Source: Pseudopyrenochaeta lycopersici
Taxonomy: Eukaryota > Ascomycota > Dothideomycetes > Pleosporales > Pseudopyrenochaetaceae
Direction of reading: 5' to 3'
Assembly: GCA_003313425.1 (NCBI GenBank)
Contig: NHZP01000019.1
Coordinates: 62,001 to 126,000, forward strand
DNA: 64,000 nt
The translations under genes were made by a program, and so were the position numbers. This document shows positions 11,768-21,871 of the stretch, in pieces. The notes under the pieces were generated by a model. The model was given only the letters and a program-made list of their open reading frames with translations. It was not told the origin of the DNA and made no database searches. Every line of letters starts with the position of its first letter. Position 1 is the first letter of the stretch.

Positions 11768-13513
11768 TCAGTACGGCGAGGTCGGTTTTTCGGTCCAAAG
11801 ATCTTTCCAGAATTGTTTAAGCCCATATTGCTTCTCCTTTCTCTCGTCTCGGATCCTGACTGGCCCTCCCATGATACTGCCAAACACGTTCTTCTCTCCA
11901 GAGCTATGCCAGTTCTCTGCTCTCTTGGGGGGCCGGCGTGCGCGGTCCAGTATGGCAACTGCGAGTTGAGGTGCGACATCGGCATAGCAAGAGGCCAGCT
12001 CGCGTTGGAGGTTGAAGTATGGCCTCTTGGCAAGCTCAGGGGCCTGGAGATTGTAGGACCGCGCTTTATCGTTTAGATTCTTGATTGCAAGGGTTTGGTA
12101 GGTGAGCTCGATGCGTTCCCACTCAGGGTCGCGAAAGGGGTAGGGCGCTGGCGGCACGGCTGGAGTGGGAGAAGCGACTGGTATCTTGGTGATTTGAATG
12201 GAAGTGGCCTCGGGTGTGGGTGCCAATGAGTCATGTGAGATAGCTTCTGGTGAGGGGGAATTGAGTGTGATGCTCTCGGCAGCTATCTCTTGGGTCTCTC
12301 CAGCAAGCATGGCCGACGAGCCTTCAGATGTCAGCCTAAGGCCCCCAGAAAGAGATATTTGGGACAAATGCCCGTTATCATCTACCGCCGTAAGAGTTTC
12401 CTGCTTCAGCTTCAGCTTGGGCGGATTCGCAAGGAGCTCTGCATTCGCATATGCTTCCGCTCTGCGTATCTGGTCCTGTAAGGATCCGCCCTTGCTCGCT
12501 ATCATGCGGGCGGCATGTCTCTTCCAGTCTGCTCTCAGCCGCGTGCGAAACTTGGTGGCTGCCGAAGTGAGCTCCTGCTGTTTTTCAATCCATGGCGGCA
12601 CGATGTCTTGCTTCTGTATGATTTTGTTCATAAAGTACTCGGTCGTGTCGATGAAGGGGCTGGAGGCATTGTAGTCTCGCTCGACATTCTTGCCCTTGCC
12701 ACGAGGGATATTCTTGAATTGACCGCGAGCAATTGCGTCCTCGATTTTCTGGTTGGCCAAGGACGCGAGCCCTTGGATGGATCCAGGAACGATGGCCCGC
12801 GCATGAGGCTCAAACCTGTCCTTTAGTGCCTGGAATCTTTTCTCACGCTCTGCGGCCTCCAGGTCTGCATCGTCCTTCAAGGTGGCGTAGACGGTGCTTC
12901 TATCACGCGCGTTGGCCAGCCTGAGGCCGCGCTCTGCTTTGCTGCGCTTGTGCCCCGTGTCGATGGCCTGCGGTGGCTGCACGCCGGGTGGCTTTGGCGG
13001 CCTCCCAAGTCGCATCGGCTTGTGTGCGTCGTTCAGCATGCGCAGACTCGCATCGTGTATCGACTCGGTGCCCGTCCATGGCTCGGCCGTGGCAAGGTCG
13101 CGCGTGTGGCGAGAGGCCGCAGTCGGCAGGCGCGCTTCCGACGACCTCAGGTTGGCAGCGGCGATGCGTTGCTCAAGCTGGGCCTTGAGCTCTCCGCTGA
13201 ACCCGGCATCATCCATGGCCTTCAGCGTGCCGTGGCCTCCAGATTCCATGGCTTCCTCGCTCATGGCCCGCAGTCGTCGCGTCAACGCTCCCTCGTGCTT
13301 CGTAGGGTCGTGTCCTGACACCTTCTGCCCCTCTTGCTTGCAGTCCCCCTGCCCGTCATGGCCCTCATCACGCTGCTTCTCCGAGGATGCAGCATCGCCG
13401 TACTGCCTCACAAAGCGGACCCCGACAGCTGGTTTGATAGCAAGCAGCTGTCTACGGTTTGTGCGCAGGCAACGTGCGTAAATGTGTCGTCTTGGGACAG
13501 CAAGCGCGGGCAT
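11768..13513 (-). CDS. DUF1992 / DNAJC28-like mitochondrial protein
   Basis: Single exon of 581 aa from ATG at 13513. The first 40 residues are rich in Arg with hydroxyl and aliphatic residues and almost no acids, a likely mitochondrial presequence. Around residues 250-320 lies the DUF1992 core: IEDAIARGQFKNIPRGKGK, then NASSPFIDTTEYFMNKII and a PPWIEKQQEL segment. This domain defines the DnaJ homologue subfamily C member 28 family, although no J domain with an HPD motif is present here. Low-complexity Pro/Ser/Thr linkers follow, then a helical C-terminus. Biochemical role in fungi is not established. It diverges from the gene at 13970. Confidence 0.85.
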   Translation of the reverse strand: MPALAVPRRHIYARCLRTNRRQLLAIKPAVGVRFVRQYGDAASSEKQRDEGHDGQGDCKQEGQKVSGHDPTKHEGALTRRLRAMSEEAMESGGHGTLKAMDDAGFSGELKAQLEQRIAAANLRSSEARLPTAASRHTRDLATAEPWTGTESIHDASLRMLNDAHKPMRLGRPPKPPGVQPPQAIDTGHKRSKAERGLRLANARDRSTVYATLKDDADLEAAEREKRFQALKDRFEPHARAIVPGSIQGLASLANQKIEDAIARGQFKNIPRGKGKNVERDYNASSPFIDTTEYFMNKIIQKQDIVPPWIEKQQELTSAATKFRTRLRADWKRHAARMIASKGGSLQDQIRRAEAYANAELLANPPKLKLKQETLTAVDDNGHLSQISLSGGLRLTSEGSSAMLAGETQEIAAESITLNSPSPEAISHDSLAPTPEATSIQITKIPVASPTPAVPPAPYPFRDPEWERIELTYQTLAIKNLNDKARSYNLQAPELAKRPYFNLQRELASCYADVAPQLAVAILDRARRPPKRAENWHSSGEKNVFGSIMGGPVRIRDERKEKQYGLKQFWKDLWTEKPTSPY

Positions 13514-13969
13514 ACAGAGAGCGATGGCAGACTTGAACTAGGAATGATGCAATTGTGGAAGTTGAAAGTGAATGATGGCGAAACGTCATATACGACATGG
13601 CGCTTCGGCCGCTGACTCGTTTCTGAGCGCATTGTACTTATCGATAAGCACAGTCCAAGGTCTCTCTCATGCTCTGCCTTTTGCTCCTCGAAACAGCCCA
13701 ACTCCCAGCTGCCAATGAAATGGGCACGCAGCTCTTCATGGGAGCATATGGCTCGTAACATGGTTTGGCCAGGACCGTCTCCAGTTTCAATGCGAGCAAA
13801 GCGAGCGCATTTGGTGGAGGCGGAGTACCTTGGCGTCACACTCGTCCTTTGCTTCATATCCTGCAACCAAAGCACCAACTCGACATACTAGTCGCTTGAG
13901 AGTACCAACAGCCTGATGTATGACGGATCAAGCCTGAAAGAACGAGGCGAACAGGGTGAGCAATAAATC
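13514..13969. other. Divergent promoter region (456 bp)
   Basis: Between the head-to-head DUF1992 gene and the hypothetical gene at 13970. Frames crossing it begin at TTG or GTG and lack protein character. Confidence 0.5.
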
Positions 13970-15073
13970 ATGGAAACTGTAGTCAATCCGAACCATGGCG
14001 ACATGCGGTCGACGTTCCACATATACGAAAAGAAGGAGTGCCACAAAGACATTTTGCCAGTCACGGATCCTTCAAAAGAGCGATGGTCAGGCCCGACCTT
14101 GAAAGAGCAGAATGCCAAACGTAAAGAGAGAAAGAGGTGCACGAACTCTGACTTGCCTTCTCCTGTCGGCCTAGATGATAATGCCTTCTTCTTGCACCAA
14201 CCGTACCTCGCTTTCCACATGCCACCCCGTGTTCTATATGTTGGTAACACGAAGCACACGACGCCTGCTGTGCTTATACATGAAGGCTGGTTCTGGAATG
14301 AGTATAAGCTGCAGTTGGGTCCTTCCATCTCCAACCCAGGCGTCTTGGACCAGCGTGGTGTGGTTGCATGGAAACATCACGGAGGCGACAGGCAAGCGCT
14401 CAAAGCCGATGACCGGAAGCTCAAAGGATACAAAGTCCGAAATTGGAGACTATGGGGCGAGACCGGGAAGGCATATGTACACTCGGTGAAGAATAATCGC
14501 AAAGCTGGCGTGGGCGGCGATCCCGATGTTCTTGGAGAAGACAACTTCAAACCTGTAAAGGCTGATGAAGTTGTATATCTGCGCTGGGCAAATCCTCTTT
14601 CGCGACACACGAGATGCTATCATTTCCACTATGCCGGCATCGATTTTACCTGGAAAGGAACGGGCACGGTCAACGAGTCGAGAACTTGTGGCCTCTTTCT
14701 ACGCTTCAATCACCTCAAGCTTATGGCTAAAGTGCCGGGTATAGCCAATGCAAGACAGGAGGATTGGCCCGAGATTTGCCTGGGCAAATATACTTCATCC
14801 ATTGCGAGCAAGAAGAGTGGAAGCCTGGAGCTGTTCGACACCGCTATACTGCGAGTGATCAAGGAGCATGCACCGGACCTGCTCGCCCAGGATCCCTTTG
14901 TGGATTTACAGCACGAGGCTGAAGAAGAGGCCAGCCAGATCTCGAACTTAAAGACTAGTTGTTTATACAAAGTCATTCTGGCTACAGGCCTATGTATGGT
15001 CATCAGCGAGAAAGAGAAGAGACGTTGTGTTCTCTCCATTCTGGCTGAGGGCGGACAGAGTGGTGGTGGTTGA
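13970..15073 (+). CDS. Conserved-looking hypothetical protein
   Basis: Single exon, 367 aa, ATG at 13970. The sequence has a globular character: a Trp/His-rich middle (GWFWNEYKLQLG; LRWANPLSRHTRCYHFHYAG followed by IDFTWKGTGTV), then a segment around FNHLKLMAKVPG and an amphipathic C-terminus with a short hydrophobic stretch (SCLYKVILATGLCMVIS). I do not recognise an enzyme motif. Regular aromatic spacing and length argue for a real gene, perhaps one of the fungal families without a named domain. No signal peptide is visible. Confidence 0.75.
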   Translation: METVVNPNHGDMRSTFHIYEKKECHKDILPVTDPSKERWSGPTLKEQNAKRKERKRCTNSDLPSPVGLDDNAFFLHQPYLAFHMPPRVLYVGNTKHTTPAVLIHEGWFWNEYKLQLGPSISNPGVLDQRGVVAWKHHGGDRQALKADDRKLKGYKVRNWRLWGETGKAYVHSVKNNRKAGVGGDPDVLGEDNFKPVKADEVVYLRWANPLSRHTRCYHFHYAGIDFTWKGTGTVNESRTCGLFLRFNHLKLMAKVPGIANARQEDWPEICLGKYTSSIASKKSGSLELFDTAILRVIKEHAPDLLAQDPFVDLQHEAEEEASQISNLKTSCLYKVILATGLCMVISEKEKRRCVLSILAEGGQSGGG

Positions 15074-15155
15074 TGTCGGATGAGATGGGATAACCGTTTA
15101 CTTTCGCTTTTGTCTTGATTTAACAACGTATGCTTCCACACAGGTTTTCCCATTC

Positions 15156-16317
15156 CTAGCTAGTCTCCACCATCTTTAGCCGCCCCAATCCCCTCTCCCT
15201 ACGTTTCCGATTACTAACTTCCACGATTCTGTGATCGAGGCACCACCACCACTTTCTATAGAATAAATCGCCAATCTCCCAAGCCTCCTCTACTAGCTCG
15301 TTACCCTCATGCCATGTTGTTGTGTTCCCGTGAACTCTGACGCCGCCACCATCTTGAAAGTCATCCATGTCTTGAATGAGTTGAATGATTGCGGTACTTT
15401 GCTTCACTGTGCTTTGAATGTCAGAGCCATTGCGACTATTTGTTACGGGATTCGCGGTGATGGGAAAACTATTCTGGTCGTCTTGCTCCTCTTGGGCGAT
15501 TGGTGGGCGGAAGGGGGATGGCAGAGACAATACGCATATAAGTTTCTCCCTGACACTCGGCCAGGGAAGAAGATCCAGAACTGGGTGGTGGGGCACCGTA
15601 TACTGAGCAGTAACAGGGTGTAGGTTTACAGGTAGGGAAGATAATGCTGGAATGGATGATGGGAGCACGTGTAGGTAGAAGGGGTCCCAGATATGTGTTG
15701 CAACATCAAGGATCATGGCAACGCTAGCGAATGCATGGAGCGCATTCAGAATCGGCATGCTAAGGACCGCGCCGTCCGGCGTGAGAGGGAATAAGGTTGA
15801 TGGAGGTGAGGGCGTGGAGGGTATAGGGCTAGGGAGGGTTGGGAAACCTTGTAGAAGGTTAGTACATACGTGCTGAATAGTTAAATACTGAAGCCCACCA
15901 TCGAGATCATGCATGAAGTTCAGGTCAAATGGTACTTGATTGAGATCGAACAACGACGAAGATTCATCAAGAGGTACTCTATCAACCTCTTCAACAGGCC
16001 CAGGCTCTATACTTGGGCCGGAACAAGAGTCGAGTGAAAGTTCTGGCTCGAGTTGAGGCCCAGCTTTGGCACATTGGTATGTGGCCTGCAATGATGTGGT
16101 GCCTCTTGCTTGCGCTTCCAGAGTCGCTAGCTTCTCGCGTCGCCGCTGTCCTAGCAAATGGTGTCGGTAAACTCAATCACCCTGATAACTGATGGGGTTT
16201 AAATCACTTACGGTATCTCCTCTGGGCAAGCACATTGAGCACCCTTTTCCGGTCCGGATTGCCCGCATCGGGTACACTCTCTGGAGTCTTGGTCTTTTTG
16301 GATCTTTCTGCAGGCAT
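15156..16317 (-). CDS. bZIP transcription factor with DUF3425 domain
   Basis: Two exons on the minus strand: 16212-16317 and 15156-16150, with a 61-nt intron (donor GTAAGT, acceptor GCTAG), 366 aa. The intron lies inside the basic region. Splicing restores NPDRKRVLNVLAQRRYRQRR followed by REKLATLEAQA at residues 20-50, the fungal bZIP signature in which the usual basic-region Asn is followed by Val-Leu-Ala-Gln-Arg-Arg. The C-terminal third matches DUF3425, with HPVLDLLPWPSVREKL and EEAWEIGDLFYRKWWWCLDH. The middle is Pro/Ser-rich. Members are nuclear regulators, often of secondary metabolism or stress; no target is evident here. An in-frame stop lies just upstream of the chosen ATG. Confidence 0.9.
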
Positions 16318-16892
16318 GTTTTGGGCATGGGGACCTTTACGTTAAGCTCAGGAACCAACTTTGCAGCAAATCTAGTGACTGGGTATTGATATACCGGCAT
16401 GCCTCGAGCATAACGTTATGCTTGTGAGCTGAGTTAGGCTGAACCGGGATTAGCCGACGGCGCAACCACGTCGCCGATTCCTCTTGCGGGGTGATGGACG
16501 AGGTACGAGCATGGGCCCGAGACCCAGAGGATTGGCTGCAATTGCGGGGAGGAGAGCTTGATTGGCCATGGTGCTGTGGGAAATGCACAGGATGTCGCGC
16601 AGCAATATCTCCCCGGTTAGCAGCCGATCTTGAGCGATCGGAGGCGAAAAAATACTTGGAACACTGAAGGCTTTACTCCGGACGAGCAAGGCTGCTGATC
16701 ATACCAACGTTATGATGTGCAGTCATTGGGGGTATGCAACCATGGTCGACTTCAGCTACAAGCCTCCATGTCGCAAGGAATGCTGTATAAAAGGGTATGA
16801 AATGCCCGTCTCTAAGGACAAGGGATTGGACCAGGCACCGAATGATTCAAAGAGATCAAGAGCAAAAATTTACAATCAATTCTCACCTCGAT
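16318..16892. other. Divergent promoter region (575 bp)
   Basis: Head-to-head spacer between the bZIP gene and the small membrane protein gene. It contains the TATA box at 16786-16793. No gene is supported. Confidence 0.55.
16786..16793 (+). promoter_or_regulatory. Probable TATA box
   Basis: TATAAAAG, about 100 nt upstream of the ATG at 16893, a spacing that fits a fungal core promoter with a short 5' leader. Confidence 0.5.
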
Positions 16893-17419
16893 ATGGCATC
16901 CTCAGGTAGTCGTAGCCCAAAGGATCCCCTCCTCGGTGGCCCAGCCAAAGTCATAAAGGATCCTTGCTCACCAGCAGTCTCCTCGACAAGCCAAGCGGCC
17001 ATCAAAGCACTGTCGGTAATTCGCATTGCCACAGGAGCAGCCTGCCTCATTGCACCACGCTTCACGTGCGCTCTCTTCAGATATTCTGTGCCGGCCGAGC
17101 AAGGACTGCTTGTCCGCATGTTCGGTGCGCGGGATGCGGTTCTAGGGGAGCTCTTGATAACCGCAGAAGACAAAGGGGCAGAAGACGGCGGGAGACGGTA
17201 CGCTTGAAATGTATGGTGGTATGGGGCCAGACATGCTAACAAAGTCAAAGGGAGATGAGGAGAGCGATATGGGCGGGCATTGCGGGCGATGTGGTGGACA
17301 TTGGAAGCTTAGCCTTTGGGGTTGCGATGGGGCAAGTTGGGAAGACGACGGGAGGGTTGCTGGGTGCCTGTGCAGTAGGAGCTATAGGATTAGGTGCGCT
17401 GGGGTTGAGGGGTCTGTGA
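16893..17419 (+). CDS. Small fungal integral membrane protein
   Basis: Two exons, 16893-17197 and 17251-17419, with a 53-nt intron (donor GTACGC, branch-like GCTAAC near 17235, acceptor AAAG), 157 aa. After a short Ser/Pro-rich N-terminus come AIKALSVIRIATGAACLIAP, then EQGLLVRMFGARDAVLGELL, and after the splice REMRRAIWAGIAGDVVDIGS and a Gly/Ala-rich helix ending GLGALGLRGL. At least three hydrophobic helices are predicted by eye. The MFGARD-x-VLG pattern recurs in small uncharacterised fungal membrane proteins. Function unknown. Confidence 0.82.
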
Positions 17420-17426
17420 GTGGTGG

Positions 17427-17462
17427 GGTGAGGGTCAGGGTGAGGGTCAGGGTGAGGGTCAG
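17427..17462. repeat. 12-bp tandem repeat, three perfect copies
   Basis: Unit GGTGAGGGTCAG repeated at 17427-17438, 17439-17450 and 17451-17462. It begins eight bases after the stop codon of the small membrane protein gene. Confidence 0.9.
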
Positions 17463-17715
17463 GAGAGGAGTGGGATGGAAGCGCAACGACGGCCATGAGG
17501 AATGGAGCGGCATGACATTATGAATTCATTTCTATGATACGGCCGCGGCTGGAGCTGGCTGCAGTGATACTGCTTAGATGACTTGACACGGGTCTCGTGA
17601 TAGCGCGGTGTTGTGAGACGCGTGGATAGGCGTGGGGCAGAATTGGCACCCCGGCAACGCCAGCACGACGACCAGAGCTTGGGCGGCGACAGCAGTGCAT
17701 GTGCCACCACCGTCC

Positions 17716-20700
17716 ATGGGCAGCCCTCGAAAGCACCGCGCGCCCTTCTGCCCCGTCGACAGCCTCTCGTCGCCGCAGAAGCCGACCTTTACGACGCGCA
17801 GCCCCGTAGACGACGCGAGCGAGTCGCTCCTGGGCGACGCGAGCTCGCTGTTCGACCAACCCGCGTCCCCTCCAGCAGCGTCTCCACCACCGTCCAGAAT
17901 GGTGCGCGAGCGAGAGCCGCCGGCACCGCAGCCGCCACGCAGCGATGCGTCCACGGCTGCACCTTCCCGCAGAGATGCCTTCGCCCACGTCTTCAACAAG
18001 CCAAAGCCAGGCCACTTGCGCCCCGAACACCAGCAGGGCCCCATCCGTCTGCCGTCACAGTACTCGAGCAACGCGCATAGGCCGCCACAGAATGCTGCCC
18101 TTGCGCTGGATGCCCTCAGTCGCCCCTCCAAGGCCCCGGCACAGTCAGACCCACGCCACAGCACCGCCTCTTCCACCGGCGACGACCTGTTCGAAATCCC
18201 CGCCGCTCACTTCCAGCCACGGCAGCCGTCGCACGGCGTGCCCCTCTCCCGGCCCTACAATGCCCCCGCCCAGACCACATACCCCCCTCCCAGGCCAATC
18301 TACTCGTCCATGGGCCAGGCCAACGGCTTCCAGCCCCTCAACAAAGGCACACACAACCCGCTGCAGCAGCCCCGCCAAACCGTGATCCTGGACGATGAGG
18401 ACGACTTCGATCCCGACGCTGCCATTCGTGCAGAAGGCGACCGCTTCGGTGCCCCCGACATGCACGCCTACGTCGACTCGGGCCAGGCCAGCGAGAACAT
18501 CAAGGCCCTGCTTGAGGGCGCCTTTGACGATGAGGCCGAGAAGATCCCTCGCACACGAGGCCGGAGGAAGAAGAAGAGGCAGGAACAAGAAGACGACGGG
18601 GCCAAGTCATTGGCCGATCGCTTGCAGGCCCTCGCCGTCAAGGACGAAGAGAACAAGGCTGACGCAGGCACTGAAGGAGACGAAGACGAAGAAGATGACG
18701 GGACTGTAGACGGTCTCAAGGTCAAGCTACTTCCCCATCAGGTCGACGGCGTCGCTTGGATGATCGAAAAGGAAACAGGCAATCACAACAAGCGCGCCAA
18801 ACTACCCAAAGGAGGCATTCTCGCCGACGACATGGGTTTGGGGAAAACAGTTCAATCCATTGCGCTCATTCTTTCCAACTCGCGTCCAGACAAGGGCACA
18901 GAGCCGGAAAATAAAAAGAACAAAATCTCCGACGCGACCGGCAAGGGCACGCTTATCGTCGCTCCGCTCGCTCTCATCAAACAATGGGAGGCTGAGATCA
19001 ACACCAAGGTCTCAAAGTCCCACGAACTCAAGGTTCTAGTTCACCATGGCCCAAACCGCACAAAGTCAGCCGAGAAACTGAAGCAATACGACATCGTCAT
19101 CACAACCTACCAAGTCCTCGCATCCGAGCATGCAAGCTGTGGAGACGGCCCGGACGGCCTCCAAAAGGGCTGCTTCGCTGTGCATTGGTACCGCATCATG
19201 CTTGACGAAGCCCATACCATAAAAAATCGCAACGCCAAGATGACCAAGGCCTGTTACGAAGTCCGTTCTCATTACCGCTGGTGTCTGACCGGCACACCAA
19301 TGCAGAACAACCTAGACGAGCTGCAGAGTCTGATTAAGTTTCTTCGCATTCAGCCATACTGCGACATGTCTAGCTGGAAAGATTCCATCTCCGGCCCAAT
19401 GAAGAATGGTCGTGGCAACCTCGCCATGCGACGGCTACAAATCTTCCTCAAGGCCTGTATGAAGCGTCGTACAAAAGACGTGCTCAAAAAGGACGGTGCG
19501 CTCAACTTTGGCGGCAAGGCAAAGGAGGGCGAAGAGAAGCCCGCCTTCCAAATTGTCGCGCGAAACGTCGAGACCGTCATCGGAGAATTCACAGCTAAAG
19601 AGCGTGCATTCTACGACCGTCTGTCCGATCGCGCACAGTCTCGTCTCGATGAGATGATGGGCGGTGAGAAGCAGGATTACATTGGAGCACTAGTGTTGCT
19701 GCTGCGTTTGCGACAAGCCTGCAATCACCCTAATCTCACCAAAAGTAACGTCAAAGAGGACAAGGACGCCTTGACCACAGGATCCAAGCCTGGCCTTCCG
19801 ACGGGTATTCATACGCCGCGGAAGAATACAAAGGATGCCGACGCCGATGATCTTGCCGACCTTCTAGGCGGACTCAGTGTTGCAACGAAGCGCTGCGATA
19901 TCTGCCAAAACGCCCTGACACGCGACAACGCCGAGGCTGGCGCGGTGCGATGTACAGAGTGTGAAAACGATCTTAATGCATCAGTACGGAAGTCCAAGAA
20001 GCACAGAAGGAAGCATAAGCACAAGGACGAAAAAGAGAAGCGCGAAAAGTCGTATCATTTGGGCGAGACTACAAAGCCCTCGAGCCGGCCCCGACAACGT
20101 CGTGTGGTTGTTGACAGCGATGATGAAGATGAGGGCGAGTGGATTGTTCCGGGAGACCAGCGGCACTCTGAAGACCTGGGCAAAGCCGGTGGAACAGATG
20201 ATGAGAATGCTGAAGGCGGCGGTGACACTCTTGCTTCTGTTGACTCACACTCATCGAACAGTGCCGACGACAGCAAAAGCAATCTGGACTCCTTCATAGT
20301 TCACGACACTGACAGTGAGGACGAGGTTCTTGTGATTCGCAAGAAGAGTGCAAAGAAGCAGACGCAAGTCACCTGCATCGACCCTGACTCTGACGCAGAT
20401 TCGGATGGCAAAAGCGACTCTACCGACTCCGAACCGGGGGCCAGCGATAGCTCGGATGAAGGTACAGAAAGTGATACGTAAGTGTGCCCCCCTCCTCTAA
20501 CTTGCAAGGCCAAAACCTAGCAATTACCCTATATCGTTGCAGAATCCGGTCTGCCTTATTGAACCACAATCGACAATGGTGTTCTGACCTGCAATAGATC
20601 TTCGGAAGTTGAGTACAATGCCTCCGATCTCACTCCATCCACCAAAATCCGACAATTACTAGCAATCCTGGAGAAAGAGACACCGGATCACAAAGTCATC

Positions 20701-21422
20701 GTTTTCTCCCAATTCACGTCCATGCTTGATCTCATCGAACCCTTCCTCAAGCGTGGAAATTACAGCTTCACCCGTTACGATGGCAGCATGCGCAATGACC
20801 TGCGCGAAGCAAGCTTGCATAAGCTGCGCAATGATAAGCGCACACGAGTCCTCCTATGTAGTTTGAAGTGCGGCAGTCTGGGCCTCAATCTAACAGCTGC
20901 GAGTCGTGTGGTCATCATGGAGCCGTTTTGGAACCCGGTATGTTTAAGCCTCCATCTCAGACCAGTCCGACGCGTTCCATTACCACCCCAAGTCATGTTC
21001 AGCTATTATGTAGCTCTCCTCAGGACGCACTAGCTGACTTGTACTCATAGTTCGTAGAAGAACAAGCAATAGACCGCGTTCACCGCTTGAACCAAACAAT
21101 TGACGTTACAGTCTATCGGCTATCCATTCACAATAGCGTCGAAGAGCGGATTCTTGAACTACAGGAAGCAAAGCGCAAGCTTGCAAAAGCAGCTCTCGAG
21201 GGCGGAAAGGCGATTGGGAAGTTGAGTATGAAGGACATTTTGGCACTCTTCAAACGGGAGGCGGAGTTTGATCATAAGAACGTTGACAATGAACCTGAGA
21301 TGAGCATGTTTGGGCGAACACGCGTGTTAGAGAATGGCGAGAAGGGTGAGACAACGCGAGAGAAGAGAAAAGCAGGGAGTTTGGGTTTTAGAAAGGAAGA
21401 TGGAGTTTATGGACGGCGTTAG
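17716..21422 (+). CDS. SNF2-family DNA-dependent ATPase (Rad5/Rad16/Uls1-like)
   Basis: Three exons, 17716-20477, 20598-20937 and 21051-21422 (1157 aa). Introns are 120 and 113 nt with consistent phases. The open frame extends to a GTG at 17632, but the first ATG (MGSPRKHRAPF) is at 17716. Residues 1-320 are disordered. The SNF2 motor begins near LPHQVDGVAWM (about 338). Motif I is DDMGLGKT (371-378), motif II is DEAH (497-500) and motif III is LTGTPMQNN. The C-terminal RecA lobe has VIVFSQFTSMLD, GSLGLNLTAASRVV and DRVHRLNQT. Between the lobes sit CxxC...CxxC from residue 727, then a Lys-rich and a long Asp/Ser-rich insert. Relatives remodel chromatin or remove proteins from DNA; a full RING is not visible. 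Confidence 0.93.
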
Positions 21423-21871
21423 GGGGCTTGTATAGCGCCGCACATTTGGTACTCTGTGGAATAGCAGCTTCAAAGCGCTACGAGAGACATACCCATTGAC
21501 GGCGACTTGAGCGTGTCGGGATGAACATGTACTCTGAATCCAGTGGTTGGCTCAAATGATACAAACCACTCCTCAGCCCCTTATCCCACTCCAGACATAC
21601 AACCATACACTGCATTCGCTCCGCTTCCACCGGGTCGGGTTTATCAGAGGGAATTATAGGCATGCCTGAGCTAGCCTCGGCAATTTTCTACCTTTCAATC
21701 CACGACTAAGAAAGTTCTTGAAGACAGTCGAACCCAGGCAGCCAGAAGTGTATCTTGCCATGTCCCATGGTTTTTCTTGGAACCCGTAAGGTGACAAGGG
21801 TAATAAGGCAACATTTGATACCTCAAATCCTTGTACGTTAGACAGGCCTCCTTTTATCCAGAGTACTCTCC
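21423..21871. other. Convergent intergenic region (449 bp)
   Basis: Lies between the 3' ends of the SNF2 gene and the STAND N-domain gene. Nothing is supported in it beyond the terminator regions of both. Confidence 0.5.

Noticed and set aside
12198..13481. Plus-strand frames of 100-195 codons opposite the DUF1992 gene
   Set aside because: Shadow frames of a GC-rich coding sequence whose minus-strand product has a clear conserved domain.
17518..18588. Minus-strand frames of 147-200 codons over the start of the SNF2 gene
   Set aside because: Antisense shadows of the disordered, GC-rich N-terminus; no motifs and low-complexity Arg/Gly/Ala composition.
21727..21740. B-box-like GGTTCGA on the minus strand, considered as a tRNA
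   Set aside because: T-arm pairing fails and no matching D arm is visible.
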